NCBI GenBank assembly: GCA_948648655.1
Contig: CAPKVJ010000002.1
Span: 1 to 64,000 of the forward strand
DNA from: an uncultured Candidatus Saccharibacteria bacterium
GTDB lineage: Bacteria > Patescibacteriota > Saccharimonadia > Saccharimonadales > Saccharimonadaceae
Reading direction: 5' to 3'
Length of the DNA stretch: 64,000 nucleotides
Part shown: positions 1 through 7,629 of the stretch, piece by piece
How positions within the stretch are numbered: the stretch's first letter is position 1
Layout of the letters: the number at the start of each line of letters is the position of its first letter
Position numbers and translations under genes: made by a program
The notes under the pieces: model-generated
The model's input: only the letters and a program-made list of their open reading frames with translations
Told to the model about the DNA's origin: nothing
Database searches by the model: none

Positions 1-2
1 GT

Positions 3-53
3 GGTTTCTTTGCTCGTTATTATGGACTCCCCCTCCGCTGCCTAGCTAGTTAG
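3..53 (+). CDS. 3' end of a FISUMP-like / variable surface-domain protein (partial)
   Basis: Only the last 16 codons are inside the window, reading GFFARYYGLPLRCLAS and then TAG. The ending PLRCLAS plus the bases after the stop recur at 31.06 and 37.04 kb on the other strand, which shows that this is the end of the same domain family. The RYYG-LPLRC ending resembles the C-terminus of FISUMP-type (Fibrobacter paralogous) domains on surface and pilin-like proteins of Saccharibacteria; that family name is from memory. Whether this copy belongs to a full gene or is another promoterless cassette cannot be seen. Confidence 0.55.
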   Translation, partial: GFFARYYGLPLRCLAS

Positions 54-73
54 AGCATAGGTAGTAGGAGGAT
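51..73 (+). repeat. Conserved 3' tail of variable-domain cassette, copy 1
   Basis: The stop codon and about 20 downstream bases (TAGAGCATAGGTAGTAGGA and a few more) match the tails after the stop codons at 31058-31078 and 37044-37066 (minus strand) with one or two differences. Conservation past the stop codon argues for a DNA-level role, for example as a recombination anchor. Confidence 0.7.
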
Positions 74-229
74 TACTCTCTTCCCATGCGTCTCTTACAA
101 ACATTTCGCAGGCTACGGCCGCTGATTCTGCAAGAAGTGATGAACTAGGCGCGTGGCATTATGGGCGGCGGGCTGGCGTGACGTCGTGTCTACTAAAGGG
201 ACTAATGGAGGGAGAGGTAATTGTCATGC

Positions 230-235
230 TATAAT
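230..235 (+). promoter_or_regulatory. -10 box of a leaderless promoter (TGCTATAAT)
   Basis: TATAAT preceded by TGC sits 6 bases before the ATG at 242, so the expected transcription start falls on the start codon. The same spacing recurs at many genes in the window. Bases 74-229 hold no other recognisable feature. Confidence 0.6.
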
Positions 236-241
236 ATCCTT

Positions 242-1255
242 ATGATTAAATTCTCCGGTACACGAGCAGACTACGGCAAATTTTATGCCGACATTATGCG
301 CGCTAACGGTCACGACTTTTATCGTCATGTTAACCCAGAAACTTTGCACCGCCAGACCAAAATTTATCATAAATTTTATCCTGAAATCATTACCGAGCTA
401 GAAGCTGTTGCTGAAGCTATTGGTCTACCACCAGAATTTATCCTTTATGAGGATATCGCCGCACCAGTTGACCACTGGCGAGATCGCATTCATCAACGCA
501 ATCATGGTTGCACTATCTTCGCCATTCATGAAAACGGTCAAACTTTTGTTGGGCGTAATTATGATTGGCTACCAGCTGCTCGCGAATTTTATGAGGGGTA
601 CAAGTTGGAAATTAAGGGCGCTAATCCTTATTTTGCCTTCTCTGATGGTTCAGTCTGGCGGCATCATACCGGCAAAAAGACACGTAAGCCATATTTTGAG
701 GATGCCATCAATGATAAAGGGCTCTATATTGGCCTAACTTTCTCTCATATTGACCAGTGGGGGTATGGTATCTTGCCTGCGCACTTTATCCGTTACGTCG
801 CCGAAAAGTGCCAAACAACTCGCCAAGCTCTCAATGCCTTCGCAAAACTTCCTGGTGCCATTCCCAAGAACTTCCTCATTGCCGACGCCAAAGGTAACAC
901 AGCTGTCGTTGAGCACGCTACGCGGCGTTACGCCATTATTCGCCCTAATCAAAACGGTGTTTTGATTCACACTAATCATTGCCTCGCTCCCGAGCTGCAA
1001 GTGCTAGATCGCATTCGCGACCACAACCCTACAACTAATTCTTTTGTTCGTTACGCCGAAACCGAGCATCTTATTTCTCTCCAAATGCCAAATTTCCAGT
1101 TCACGGATATCTGGCCGATCTTGCGCCGCTCACACTATGTCTACAATCCTGAAACTATCTGGTCGCTTGCTCTCGAACTGTCATCGCAACGATTCAATAT
1201 CTATCATGACACGGCGATGGGGCAAAAACAACAGAAGTTTAGCTTTGATAAATAG
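242..1255 (+). CDS. C45-family (acyl-CoA:6-APA acyltransferase-like) N-terminal nucleophile hydrolase
   Basis: A 337-residue protein of the choloylglycine hydrolase / C45 autoproteolytic acyltransferase type. The key stretch is NHGC-TIFA around residue 87 followed by GRNYDW near 104. In this family the Cys after the Gly (Cys90) becomes the N-terminal nucleophile after self-cleavage, and the asparagine-aspartate pair lies in the active site. No signal peptide is visible, so it is probably cytoplasmic. Likely reactions are amide hydrolysis or acyl transfer; the substrate cannot be read from sequence. The ATG at 242 was chosen over an in-frame TTG at 221 because the -10 box lies between them. 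The gene ends 30 bases before ackA. Confidence 0.75.
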   Translation: MIKFSGTRADYGKFYADIMRANGHDFYRHVNPETLHRQTKIYHKFYPEIITELEAVAEAIGLPPEFILYEDIAAPVDHWRDRIHQRNHGCTIFAIHENGQTFVGRNYDWLPAAREFYEGYKLEIKGANPYFAFSDGSVWRHHTGKKTRKPYFEDAINDKGLYIGLTFSHIDQWGYGILPAHFIRYVAEKCQTTRQALNAFAKLPGAIPKNFLIADAKGNTAVVEHATRRYAIIRPNQNGVLIHTNHCLAPELQVLDRIRDHNPTTNSFVRYAETEHLISLQMPNFQFTDIWPILRRSHYVYNPETIWSLALELSSQRFNIYHDTAMGQKQQKFSFDK

Positions 1256-1285
1256 TCCATGTTACAATAAGAAAAAGGAGTTATT

Positions 1286-2476
1286 ATGGAAGAACTTTTT
1301 CTCGTTACTAATCCCGGATCGTCCTCGCGCAAGTATGGGCTTTACCGCGATGAGACAAGATTGTGTGATTTGCATTTCGAGACCGAGAATGGTCAAATCG
1401 TCTGCACTTTTCGCCAGGCCGACGGTTCGCGCAAAAAGTTTACCGAAGGCTTTAAACGTATCGGCGACACCATTCGTTATACGCGCGAGATCCTCGACAA
1501 GGAAGGATTTCTTGGTGATAGTGTCAAGATTCATGCTATTCTAGCTCGTGTTGCGGCGACCGGTGAATTCTTTAATGAAGACCATATCGTCGATGATGAC
1601 TGTCTGCGTCGCCTCGAAGACGAGAAGCGTCGTGCTCCGCTCCACGTTCCTGTTATCGCTGCCGAAATCGCTGAATGTGTCCGTGCTTTTCCAGATACCC
1701 CAGTTATCACAATCTCCGATTCGCATTTTCATCATACTCGAGATGATGTTCATAAATACTATGCTATAGATATCGACCTCGCTAATCGTGCCGAAATCAA
1801 ACGTTATGGTTATCATGGTCTCTCGATGGGAGCTGTCCGTAATTATATGCGCGACAATGATATTTTGGCACCACGCGTCGTTGCTTGCCATCTTGGGTCT
1901 GGCGCCTCACTCACCGCCATCAAAGACGGATATTCTTTCGATACAACTATGGGCTATACCCCACTTGAAGGAGTCATGATGGCGACACGGTGTGGCGACA
2001 TTGATCCTGCTGCTGCCGTTGCTATTCAGCGTGAATTAGGATTTAATGAAGAAGCTGTCGAAGAATATCTTAATCGTCAGTGTGGATTATTGGGCGTTAG
2101 CGGAGCCAGTAGCGACATGCGTGAGATTCTCGACCTTCGTGCCGATGGCGATCCGCGCGCCAAGCTAGCTTATGATATGTATATTTATCGTATCCAGCGT
2201 GCCGTCGGGGAAATGGTCGCTTCAATGCAGGGTGTTGACGCTTTGGTCTTTACTGCTACCATCGGCGAACGCAATGCCGAGATTCGTCGCGATATTGTCG
2301 CTGGGCTTGGCTATCTCGGATTCAAGATTAGCGATGCCAAAAACGGCGATGGTTTGGGCGATAATCTTCATGTTAATATCGCTTCTCCTAGCTCGCTACC
2401 AATCTACGTCATTCAAACTAACGAAACCGACGCCATGATCCGTCGAGCGAAGATTCTGCTGGGGGAGAAAGAATAG
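1286..2476 (+). CDS. ackA: Acetate kinase
   Basis: Converts acetyl phosphate and ADP to acetate and ATP. The 396-residue length is normal. Visible signatures are the N-terminal NPGSSSRK phosphate loop, DSHFHHT, YGYHGLS near residue 173 (catalytic His region), HLGSGASL, and TRCGDIDP near 235. The ATG follows a clear AAAGGAG Shine-Dalgarno sequence. Acetyl phosphate is presumably supplied by the split phosphoketolase at 45951-48214, giving substrate-level ATP synthesis in a fermenter without respiration. The gene ends 13 bases before the methyltransferase, so the two may be co-transcribed. Confidence 0.93.
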   Translation: MEELFLVTNPGSSSRKYGLYRDETRLCDLHFETENGQIVCTFRQADGSRKKFTEGFKRIGDTIRYTREILDKEGFLGDSVKIHAILARVAATGEFFNEDHIVDDDCLRRLEDEKRRAPLHVPVIAAEIAECVRAFPDTPVITISDSHFHHTRDDVHKYYAIDIDLANRAEIKRYGYHGLSMGAVRNYMRDNDILAPRVVACHLGSGASLTAIKDGYSFDTTMGYTPLEGVMMATRCGDIDPAAAVAIQRELGFNEEAVEEYLNRQCGLLGVSGASSDMREILDLRADGDPRAKLAYDMYIYRIQRAVGEMVASMQGVDALVFTATIGERNAEIRRDIVAGLGYLGFKISDAKNGDGLGDNLHVNIASPSSLPIYVIQTNETDAMIRRAKILLGEKE

Positions 2477-2489
2477 TCTGTATTCTTTA

Positions 2490-3170
2490 ATGAACGACCA
2501 AGTCACTCCTGCCGAAACCTCCGAAATTCTTCGTCTCGCTACCTCTTGTCTAGAGATACCTGGTGATTTTGTCGAGCTTGGTTGCTATAGAGGTGACACT
2601 TCGGTTTTATTGGGGAAATTACTCCAAAAACATGCCACTTGTGGAAAACCTGTGGATAACATGTGTAAAAGTACTAATAATATTGTGGAAAAGCAGTGCA
2701 AAACTTCTCCGAACAAACCAGAATCTGTCTCATCCACACCCGTTAAGCGGTTTTGGATTTACGATTCCTTTGCTGGGCTTCCCGACAAGACATTAGAGGA
2801 TAGCTCTGGTGCTGGGCAAAATTTTCAAGCTGGAGAATTATTTGTCACCAAACGTGAAGTGATTGCGAAAATCCGCAAAAATAACCTTCACAATATCATC
2901 GTCAAAAAGGCCTGGTTTGATGACCTTGCTAACAAAGATTTGCCTTCCGAAATCGCCTTTGCCTTTTGTGATGGCGATCTCTATAGCTCAATCAAAACCA
3001 GTCTAAAATTAGTCGCTCCGCGCCTAGCACAGCGGGGAACCATCATTGTTCATGATTATAATAACCCCGAGTTACCCGGTTCCGCTCGCGCCGTTGACGA
3101 ATTCCTCCATAGTCATCCTAATTTCCAGCTCAAAGTTCGACATACCCTTGCCGTTCTCCAATTAAAATGA
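2490..3170 (+). CDS. TylF/MycF-type SAM-dependent O-methyltransferase
   Basis: A 226-residue class I methyltransferase of the TylF/MycF/NovP type. Motif I is GDFVELGCYRGDTS (about residues 24-37), followed later by FWIYDSFAGLP, then AFCDGDLYSS and IIVHDYNN, the acidic and metal or substrate motifs of this family. Between motif I and IYDSFAG lies an unusual Cys/Lys/Asn-rich insertion (about residues 48-86). It is encoded by TGTGGAAAA and TGTGGATAA repeats and has no counterpart in the family as I know it. A similar insertion is found in the tsaE-tsaB fusion. Family members methylate sugars of secondary metabolites; here a cell-surface sugar is a guess. Confidence 0.75.
   Translation: MNDQVTPAETSEILRLATSCLEIPGDFVELGCYRGDTSVLLGKLLQKHATCGKPVDNMCKSTNNIVEKQCKTSPNKPESVSSTPVKRFWIYDSFAGLPDKTLEDSSGAGQNFQAGELFVTKREVIAKIRKNNLHNIIVKKAWFDDLANKDLPSEIAFAFCDGDLYSSIKTSLKLVAPRLAQRGTIIVHDYNNPELPGSARAVDEFLHSHPNFQLKVRHTLAVLQLK
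2643..2700 (+). repeat. In-frame TGTGGAAAA/TGTGGATAA repeat insertion in methyltransferase gene
   Basis: Within the coding region the motifs GTGGAAAACC, TGTGGATAA (2651-2659), ATGTGTAAAA and TGTGGAAAA follow one another. They encode a Cys/Lys/Asn-rich insertion starting CGKPVDN. A closely similar DNA block encodes CGKPVEN in the tsaE-tsaB fusion at 13935-13990. TGTGGATAA is the reverse complement of the DnaA-box consensus TTATCCACA. Confidence 0.6.
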
Positions 3171-3192
3171 GCCGCAAGTTTCCCTGCGACTC
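3169..3192 (-). terminator. Hairpin between convergent genes
   Basis: GAGTCGCA and TGCGGCTC (minus strand) form an 8-bp stem with one G-U pair and an 8-base loop, followed by ATTTTAATT. It sits between the methyltransferase (+) and the regulator (-), both of which end here. Confidence 0.4.
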
Positions 3193-3197
3193 GAAGC

Positions 3198-3743
3198 TTA
3201 AAAATCTGAAGCCTGTTCCAATACTCGCGTCATTACTCTTCTCCGTGAATCTAATCGCAGCTTTTGCAGAGCATGAGTTTCAAGCGTTCTTAAACGTCCA
3301 TAGGTAATCCCCAAATCCTGCGCAATTTCCTTCTTGGCCTTGCACTGATGACCGCTGATACCAAATTCAGCCATCAATATTTCACGTTCTAGCACGTACA
3401 ATGATTGCAATATTTCATCGATCTGCCTAATGATTTTTCGCGTAATGATGATTTGACCCTCATATTCTGCATTTGTGCGTGGTCGCTCGAGCACTCCCCA
3501 AACGTACAGCAGTTCTCTGTAATTGGCATACTTATCGTGAAATAATAACCCCGCCTGGTCAACTGCAGCCATGATTTGCCGCGCGCTCTTGTCACTAATC
3601 CCTTCATAAGTGACTAATTTTCCCATGCGCGCAGTTTCAATTAACTCTTCAACAGGTACACCCCGCAATAGAGCGACAATTCTATCTGTCAGCTTCAACT
3701 CCTCAATATTTTGAATGCTCCCCGCTGATTTGACATAACACAT
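3198..3743 (-). CDS. Sigma-70 region-4-like / HTH DNA-binding protein with N-terminal helical-hairpin region
   Basis: A 181-residue protein. The C-terminal part (about 125-175) reads like sigma-70 region 4: IAQDLGITYGRLRTLETHALQKLR. This is a helix-turn-helix with the usual sigma spacing and a closing ALQKLR. The N-terminal half (KLTDRIVALLRGVPVEELIETA...GISDKSARQIMAAV) resembles helix-hairpin-helix or RNA polymerase alpha-CTD-like repeats. No region 2 is visible, so this is not a complete sigma factor; a transcription accessory factor or regulator is more likely. An AAGGAGG site lies 10 bases before the chosen start. An upstream ATG starts only a 15-codon frame. Confidence 0.5.
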   Translation of the reverse strand: MCYVKSAGSIQNIEELKLTDRIVALLRGVPVEELIETARMGKLVTYEGISDKSARQIMAAVDQAGLLFHDKYANYRELLYVWGVLERPRTNAEYEGQIIITRKIIRQIDEILQSLYVLEREILMAEFGISGHQCKAKKEIAQDLGITYGRLRTLETHALQKLRLDSRRRVMTRVLEQASDF

Positions 3744-3853
3744 CTTCCATGTTCCTCCTTCACTAGCCTCAAGATTTTAAACTACAGCTCGCACCTTTGT
3801 AGTAAATGCAAACTCCTATATTGTAGCACATCAATTATAAAAAGTCAATAAAT

Positions 3854-3880
3854 CTAGCAATCAACATATACAAGTGCTAA
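3854..3880 (+). promoter_or_regulatory. CIRCE-like operator upstream of dnaJ
   Basis: CTAGCAATC, nine bases, then AAGTGCTAA: 15 of 18 positions fit the HrcA operator TTAGCACTC-N9-GAGTGCTAA, with the exact 9-base spacer. It lies 62 bases before dnaJ and just upstream of its -10 box (about 3914). The window encodes HrcA at 44621. Confidence 0.55.
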
Positions 3881-3941
3881 TTTTAGCATTGTTTATTCAT
3901 TAATGATATGTTAATATAATCATAGAAAATAAGAGAGTTTT

Positions 3942-4844
3942 ATGGCAAAGAGAGATTATTATGAGATTTTAGGGGTTTCCAAAAGTGCTTCTGATGATGA
4001 GATCAAGAAAGCCTATCGTAAGCTAGCGATTAAATATCACCCTGATAAAAATCCCGGCGACAAGGAAGCTGAAGCAAAGTTTAAAGAAGTCTCTGAAGCT
4101 CATGAAGTTCTTTCAGATAAACAAAAGCGTGCTCGCTATGACCAATTTGGTCATGCGGGCGTGGGCGGCGCTGGCTCTACTTCCGGCAACCCATACCAAA
4201 ACGGCAGCTTCAATTTCAACGGCCAGAATTTCAACTTCGACTTTGGAGGCGGGGGACTCGATGATATACTCGGCTCCATCTTTGGTTTTGGTGGGGGCCA
4301 GCGCCGCCCAACGCGCGGCTCCGATTACCGCACGACTGTCACCTTGACCTTTGAAGAAGCTATTTTTGGTACTACCAAGACCATCAGTGCCGACGGTAAA
4401 GATATCAAAGTCAAAATTCCTGCCGGTATTGATGACGGCATGTCTATCCGTTTGAGTGGCAAAGGCGGTCCGGCACCAAAAGGTGGCACAAAAGGTGATC
4501 TCTATGTCTTTGTCCGCGTGAAGCCACACAAGCACCTCACTCGTGAGGGAAATATCATCCTCTCTGAAGCGGTGGTTTCAATGGTTGACGCCGCATTAGG
4601 TACAACTATTGATGTTGAAACCGTCGATAGCAATATTCAGATGAAAGTTCCAGCCGGTACTCAATCTGGCACCCCATTTAAGCTTTCTGGGCACGGCGTA
4701 CCACTCATGCGCAGCGACGGCGATCGTGGCCCACATATCGTGACGATTATCGTCGAAACTCCCAAAAACCTCACCAAACGCCAAAAAGAGCTCCTCGAAG
4801 AGTTCCGTGAGACTAAGTCCAAAAAGCGTGGTTTCTGGGGTTAG
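3942..4844 (+). CDS. dnaJ: DnaJ/CbpA-type Hsp40 co-chaperone without zinc finger
   Basis: A 300-residue J-protein. The J domain occupies residues 1-70 with the HPD motif in YHPDKNPGDKE. A Gly/Phe/Asn-rich linker follows (about 75-125), then the two C-terminal substrate-binding beta domains from RGSDYRTTVTLTFEEA onward. The four CXXCXGXG zinc-finger repeats of classical DnaJ are absent, so the architecture is that of CbpA (type II). It would stimulate DnaK ATPase and deliver unfolded proteins. A CIRCE-like element upstream suggests repression by HrcA. The gene has a genuine 5' leader rather than a leaderless start. Confidence 0.88.
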   Translation: MAKRDYYEILGVSKSASDDEIKKAYRKLAIKYHPDKNPGDKEAEAKFKEVSEAHEVLSDKQKRARYDQFGHAGVGGAGSTSGNPYQNGSFNFNGQNFNFDFGGGGLDDILGSIFGFGGGQRRPTRGSDYRTTVTLTFEEAIFGTTKTISADGKDIKVKIPAGIDDGMSIRLSGKGGPAPKGGTKGDLYVFVRVKPHKHLTREGNIILSEAVVSMVDAALGTTIDVETVDSNIQMKVPAGTQSGTPFKLSGHGVPLMRSDGDRGPHIVTIIVETPKNLTKRQKELLEEFRETKSKKRGFWG

Positions 4845-4851
4845 ATGAGTA

Positions 4852-6078
4852 TTATCGCGTAGTTATTCTGACGTGATGATTCACAAACTCTAGATCCCGA
4901 TCGAATATATCTACATTCTTGTGATGCAGCACTATAATAGCTGTTGCCTTGAACCCATCGGAGGATTTACCGACTAGTTTTCCCGGTTCTGCTTTGACTG
5001 ACAAATATTCCAACGATTCTAGTTTTTCGAGTTTATCTTGGTTCGCTAGCCCCACGAACTCTCCCGGCTCTTTCGGGAAAAGCTCAAGTACTGCTACCGG
5101 TTCATTCTTTTTTGCTTGAATGTCTGGCTTTTCCCCAAACGCCAACCCCAACGCATTGCGTGTTACGTTAATACCGTTTGCTAAACGATACATCCGGTCT
5201 CGGTAACCGCCGTTTCGTGCTCCAATTTCTACAATTCGTGGTCCAGATTGTGTCATAATAATCTCAATATGCGCCGCTGAGTTGCGCATACCTAGTGCTT
5301 CGCAACCTATCTTTGCACACTCCAAGAAATCTTTTTGCTGGTCTGTTCGTAGTCGGCTCGGCAGAACTCGGCTGTAGTGAAAGTTATCATCATAACCTAC
5401 CTCGTATCCTGTTTGATAATCGACGATTTCTTTCATCACATGCACCTCGCCCACTGCGTCTATAAATGCATCTACCGAATGTACCGATCCGTCAAGGTAC
5501 TCCTCAATTAGTAATTTTGGTTCACGATCCGGCGCATATTTTTGATAAATTTCTCCAATTTTTGCCATCGTACGCTCATAATTTGCTAATAACTCCTGCA
5601 TATCGCGAGACTTCGTCACCAGTAAACTTTTTGACAAGTTTGCTGGTTTCATAATCAATGGGAAGTCATGCTCTTCTGCAAATACTAACACTTCATCACG
5701 GTTTCGTACTTCCTGAAAATCTGGGCTAATTTTCACTGGTGCTGCTTGAAATAACGACCGCATTAGAAATTTATCGGTACAAGCTTCAGCGGCTGCAACT
5801 GGTAGTCCAGGCAGTCCCAGATGCTCAGCGACCCATGCTGTTGGCAAAATATAATTTTCATAGACCGCCATTACTGCATCTGGTCTGGCCCGCAGGGAAT
5901 CGACCGCCGCAAGCACTTTTTCTCGACTTGAAAAATCTGCCACCACTCGATGCTTAAACTTTTTCTCTGGGAATTTTGTTGTCTTAATATCTCTGAGTTC
6001 TGTATATTCATAACCATTTTCCTCAAGAAAGTTTACAAACCCCGAGAATTTCTTTCCTACAATAAGCACATGTTTCAT
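4852..6078 (-). CDS. ATP-grasp carboxylate-amine ligase-like protein
   Basis: A 408-residue ATP-grasp enzyme with a Rossmann-like N-terminal pre-ATP domain (MKHVLIVGKKFSG). The ATP-binding half starts with TDKFLMRSLF and FPLIMKPANLSKSLLV. Metal- and ATP-binding motifs are LLIEEYLDGSVHSVDAF and, near the C-terminus, IEIIMTQSGPRIVEIGARNGG. The overall layout matches carbamoyl-phosphate-synthase-like or biotin-carboxylase-like ligases that make peptide or amide bonds on small molecules. The substrate is unknown. It points away from the RimB/RimK pair across a shared promoter region and might contribute to the same peptide-tagging chemistry, but that is a guess. Confidence 0.7.
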   Translation of the reverse strand: MKHVLIVGKKFSGFVNFLEENGYEYTELRDIKTTKFPEKKFKHRVVADFSSREKVLAAVDSLRARPDAVMAVYENYILPTAWVAEHLGLPGLPVAAAEACTDKFLMRSLFQAAPVKISPDFQEVRNRDEVLVFAEEHDFPLIMKPANLSKSLLVTKSRDMQELLANYERTMAKIGEIYQKYAPDREPKLLIEEYLDGSVHSVDAFIDAVGEVHVMKEIVDYQTGYEVGYDDNFHYSRVLPSRLRTDQQKDFLECAKIGCEALGMRNSAAHIEIIMTQSGPRIVEIGARNGGYRDRMYRLANGINVTRNALGLAFGEKPDIQAKKNEPVAVLELFPKEPGEFVGLANQDKLEKLESLEYLSVKAEPGKLVGKSSDGFKATAIIVLHHKNVDIFDRDLEFVNHHVRITTR

Positions 6079-6141
6079 ATTGACATTTTACCACAACTAT
6101 GCTATTATGACCAGAGAAAAGATAATATTTAGAGAAAATAT

Positions 6142-6636
6142 ATGAAATCACGGAGTAAATTGCATGCTATGATCATTGGTCGCTCAGAGATCATTAGTTT
6201 TGTTGACTACCAACAACTTGTATCTATTCCTGCTAAAGTTGATACTGGAGCCTATCGTTCTGCAGTTCATGCCGACAATATCTACGTTGACGATGCCGGC
6301 CATCTTCACTTTACGCTTTTTGCGGGGCATCCTACTTGTGATAACTATGCGACTGAAATAGTTTCTGATAAATTCACCACTGTTTCTGTTAGTAATTCAT
6401 TTGGTGACACCGACGAGCGTTATGAAGTTGTCTTAAAGGTCAAAATTGGCCCCAAAATCTTCAGGGAATCTTTTACTCTCGCCAATCGTGCCAAAAAGAT
6501 ATATCCTATTCTGCTGGGGCGTAAACTCTTAAACGGTCGCTTCCTAGTCGACACGTCCTCATGTGGTATTTCTCGCAAACAACTCAAAACCAAATACAAC
6601 ATTTCCCTCCCGGATGATGAAGAGGACATTATGTAA
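6142..6636 (+). CDS. RimB-like retropepsin-fold (ATP-dependent zinc protease family) protein
   Basis: A 164-residue protein of the family annotated as ATP-dependent zinc protease or RimB. The aspartic-protease-like motif is AKVDTGAYRSAVHA (near residue 33), and the later YPILLGRKLLNGRFLVD motif is characteristic of the family. RimB trims poly-glutamate tails made by RimK in other bacteria. Here it lies one base upstream of rimK, the usual pairing, so a joint role in making and trimming glutamate tails is likely. A TATGCTATTAT -10-like box precedes the start at a distance that leaves a short leader. Confidence 0.75.
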   Translation: MKSRSKLHAMIIGRSEIISFVDYQQLVSIPAKVDTGAYRSAVHADNIYVDDAGHLHFTLFAGHPTCDNYATEIVSDKFTTVSVSNSFGDTDERYEVVLKVKIGPKIFRESFTLANRAKKIYPILLGRKLLNGRFLVDTSSCGISRKQLKTKYNISLPDDEEDIM

Positions 6637-6637
6637 C

Positions 6638-7546
6638 ATGAACCTAGCAATCCTTTCCAATGGCAACGCTAATTATTCTACCAAACGCCTCGTAGAAGAA
6701 GCAGAAAAACGTGGTCACAAAGTCAAAGTTGTAAAATATAAAAATTGCTATATCTCTCTTGATGAAAAACATCCAAACGTCTATTACAGAGGCGAGTCAT
6801 TGTCTGGCTTTGATGCTATTATTCCGCGCATTGCCAATAGTATGACGCGCTATGGTTCAGCCATTGTCCGACAATTTGAGATGCAGGGGATCTGGAGTGC
6901 TTCAAGTTCCATCGCCATCGTGCGTTCTCGCGACAAACTCCGTTCGCAGCAAATTCTCACCAAAGCTGGTATCGACACGCCCAAAACACTCGTTAGCCGT
7001 AACACTGCCGATATTGACGATCTACTAGAACAAATCGGTCTCCCAGTCATTATCAAACTTGCGACTAGTACACACGGCAATGGCGTCGTGCTTGCCGAAA
7101 CCAAAAAAGCCGCCAAATCTACCCTCCAAGCTTTCTACCTTTATGACGAAGATGGCACAAATATCATGTTGCAGGAGTATATCAAAGAATCCGCTGGTAC
7201 TGATATTCGTGCTTTTGTCGTCGGCTCGCGCGTAGTTGCGAGTATGAAGCGCCAATCTCTAGACGATGATTTCCGCAGTAATCTCCACAAAGGTGGTGAA
7301 GGCACCAGTATCAAGCTTACCCCAGAAGAGCGTCGCATTGCCGTCAAAGCAGCAAAAGCCATGGGGCTTCACATCGCTGGAGTTGACCTCATGCGCTCCG
7401 AGCGTGGACCGCTTGTGCTCGAAGTCAACGCTTCGCCAGGCTTCGGAATCGAAACTGTCACGCATCGCAATGTCGCCGAAAAGATCATCGACTACGTCGA
7501 ACAAAATGCTTTGCGTAAGAATTCCAAAGACCGCGTCGGTGCTTAA
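6638..7546 (+). CDS. rimK: RimK-type alpha-L-glutamate ligase
   Basis: A 302-residue ATP-grasp ligase of the RimK family, which adds glutamates to the C-terminus of ribosomal protein S6 or to other acceptors. Features are MNLAILSNGNANYSTKRL at the N-terminus, IKLATSTHGNGVVLAE in the ATP-binding loop, LQEYIKESAGTDIRAFVVG, and the metal-binding VLEVNASPGFGIE near residue 265. Length fits the family. The start at 6638 was chosen one base after the rimB-like stop; an upstream in-frame start would overlap rimB deeply. The gene ends just before the C-tract promoter of the next surface gene. Confidence 0.87.
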   Translation: MNLAILSNGNANYSTKRLVEEAEKRGHKVKVVKYKNCYISLDEKHPNVYYRGESLSGFDAIIPRIANSMTRYGSAIVRQFEMQGIWSASSSIAIVRSRDKLRSQQILTKAGIDTPKTLVSRNTADIDDLLEQIGLPVIIKLATSTHGNGVVLAETKKAAKSTLQAFYLYDEDGTNIMLQEYIKESAGTDIRAFVVGSRVVASMKRQSLDDDFRSNLHKGGEGTSIKLTPEERRIAVKAAKAMGLHIAGVDLMRSERGPLVLEVNASPGFGIETVTHRNVAEKIIDYVEQNALRKNSKDRVGA

Positions 7547-7570
7547 TTTGCCCTTAATCCAATTTCGGGC

Positions 7571-7597
7571 TTGACTTTTACCCCCCCCCTTTATAAT
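7571..7597 (+). promoter_or_regulatory. Promoter with C9 homopolymer spacer (putative phase-variable)
   Basis: The -35 box is TTGACT (7571-7576) and the -10 box TATAAT (7592-7597). The 15-base spacer includes an uninterrupted run of nine C (7581-7589). Length changes of the C-run would move the spacer towards or away from the optimal 17 bases, as in the known phase-variable promoters of Neisseria porA and opc. The controlled gene is a secreted surface protein. Confidence 0.65.
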
Positions 7598-7629
7598 TGA
7601 GGGTAATAAGTTAATTTTGGGAGAGACCA

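Noticed and set aside
4113..4535. 140-residue minus-strand frame inside dnaJ
   Set aside because: Antisense to a strongly conserved chaperone with no signals of its own.
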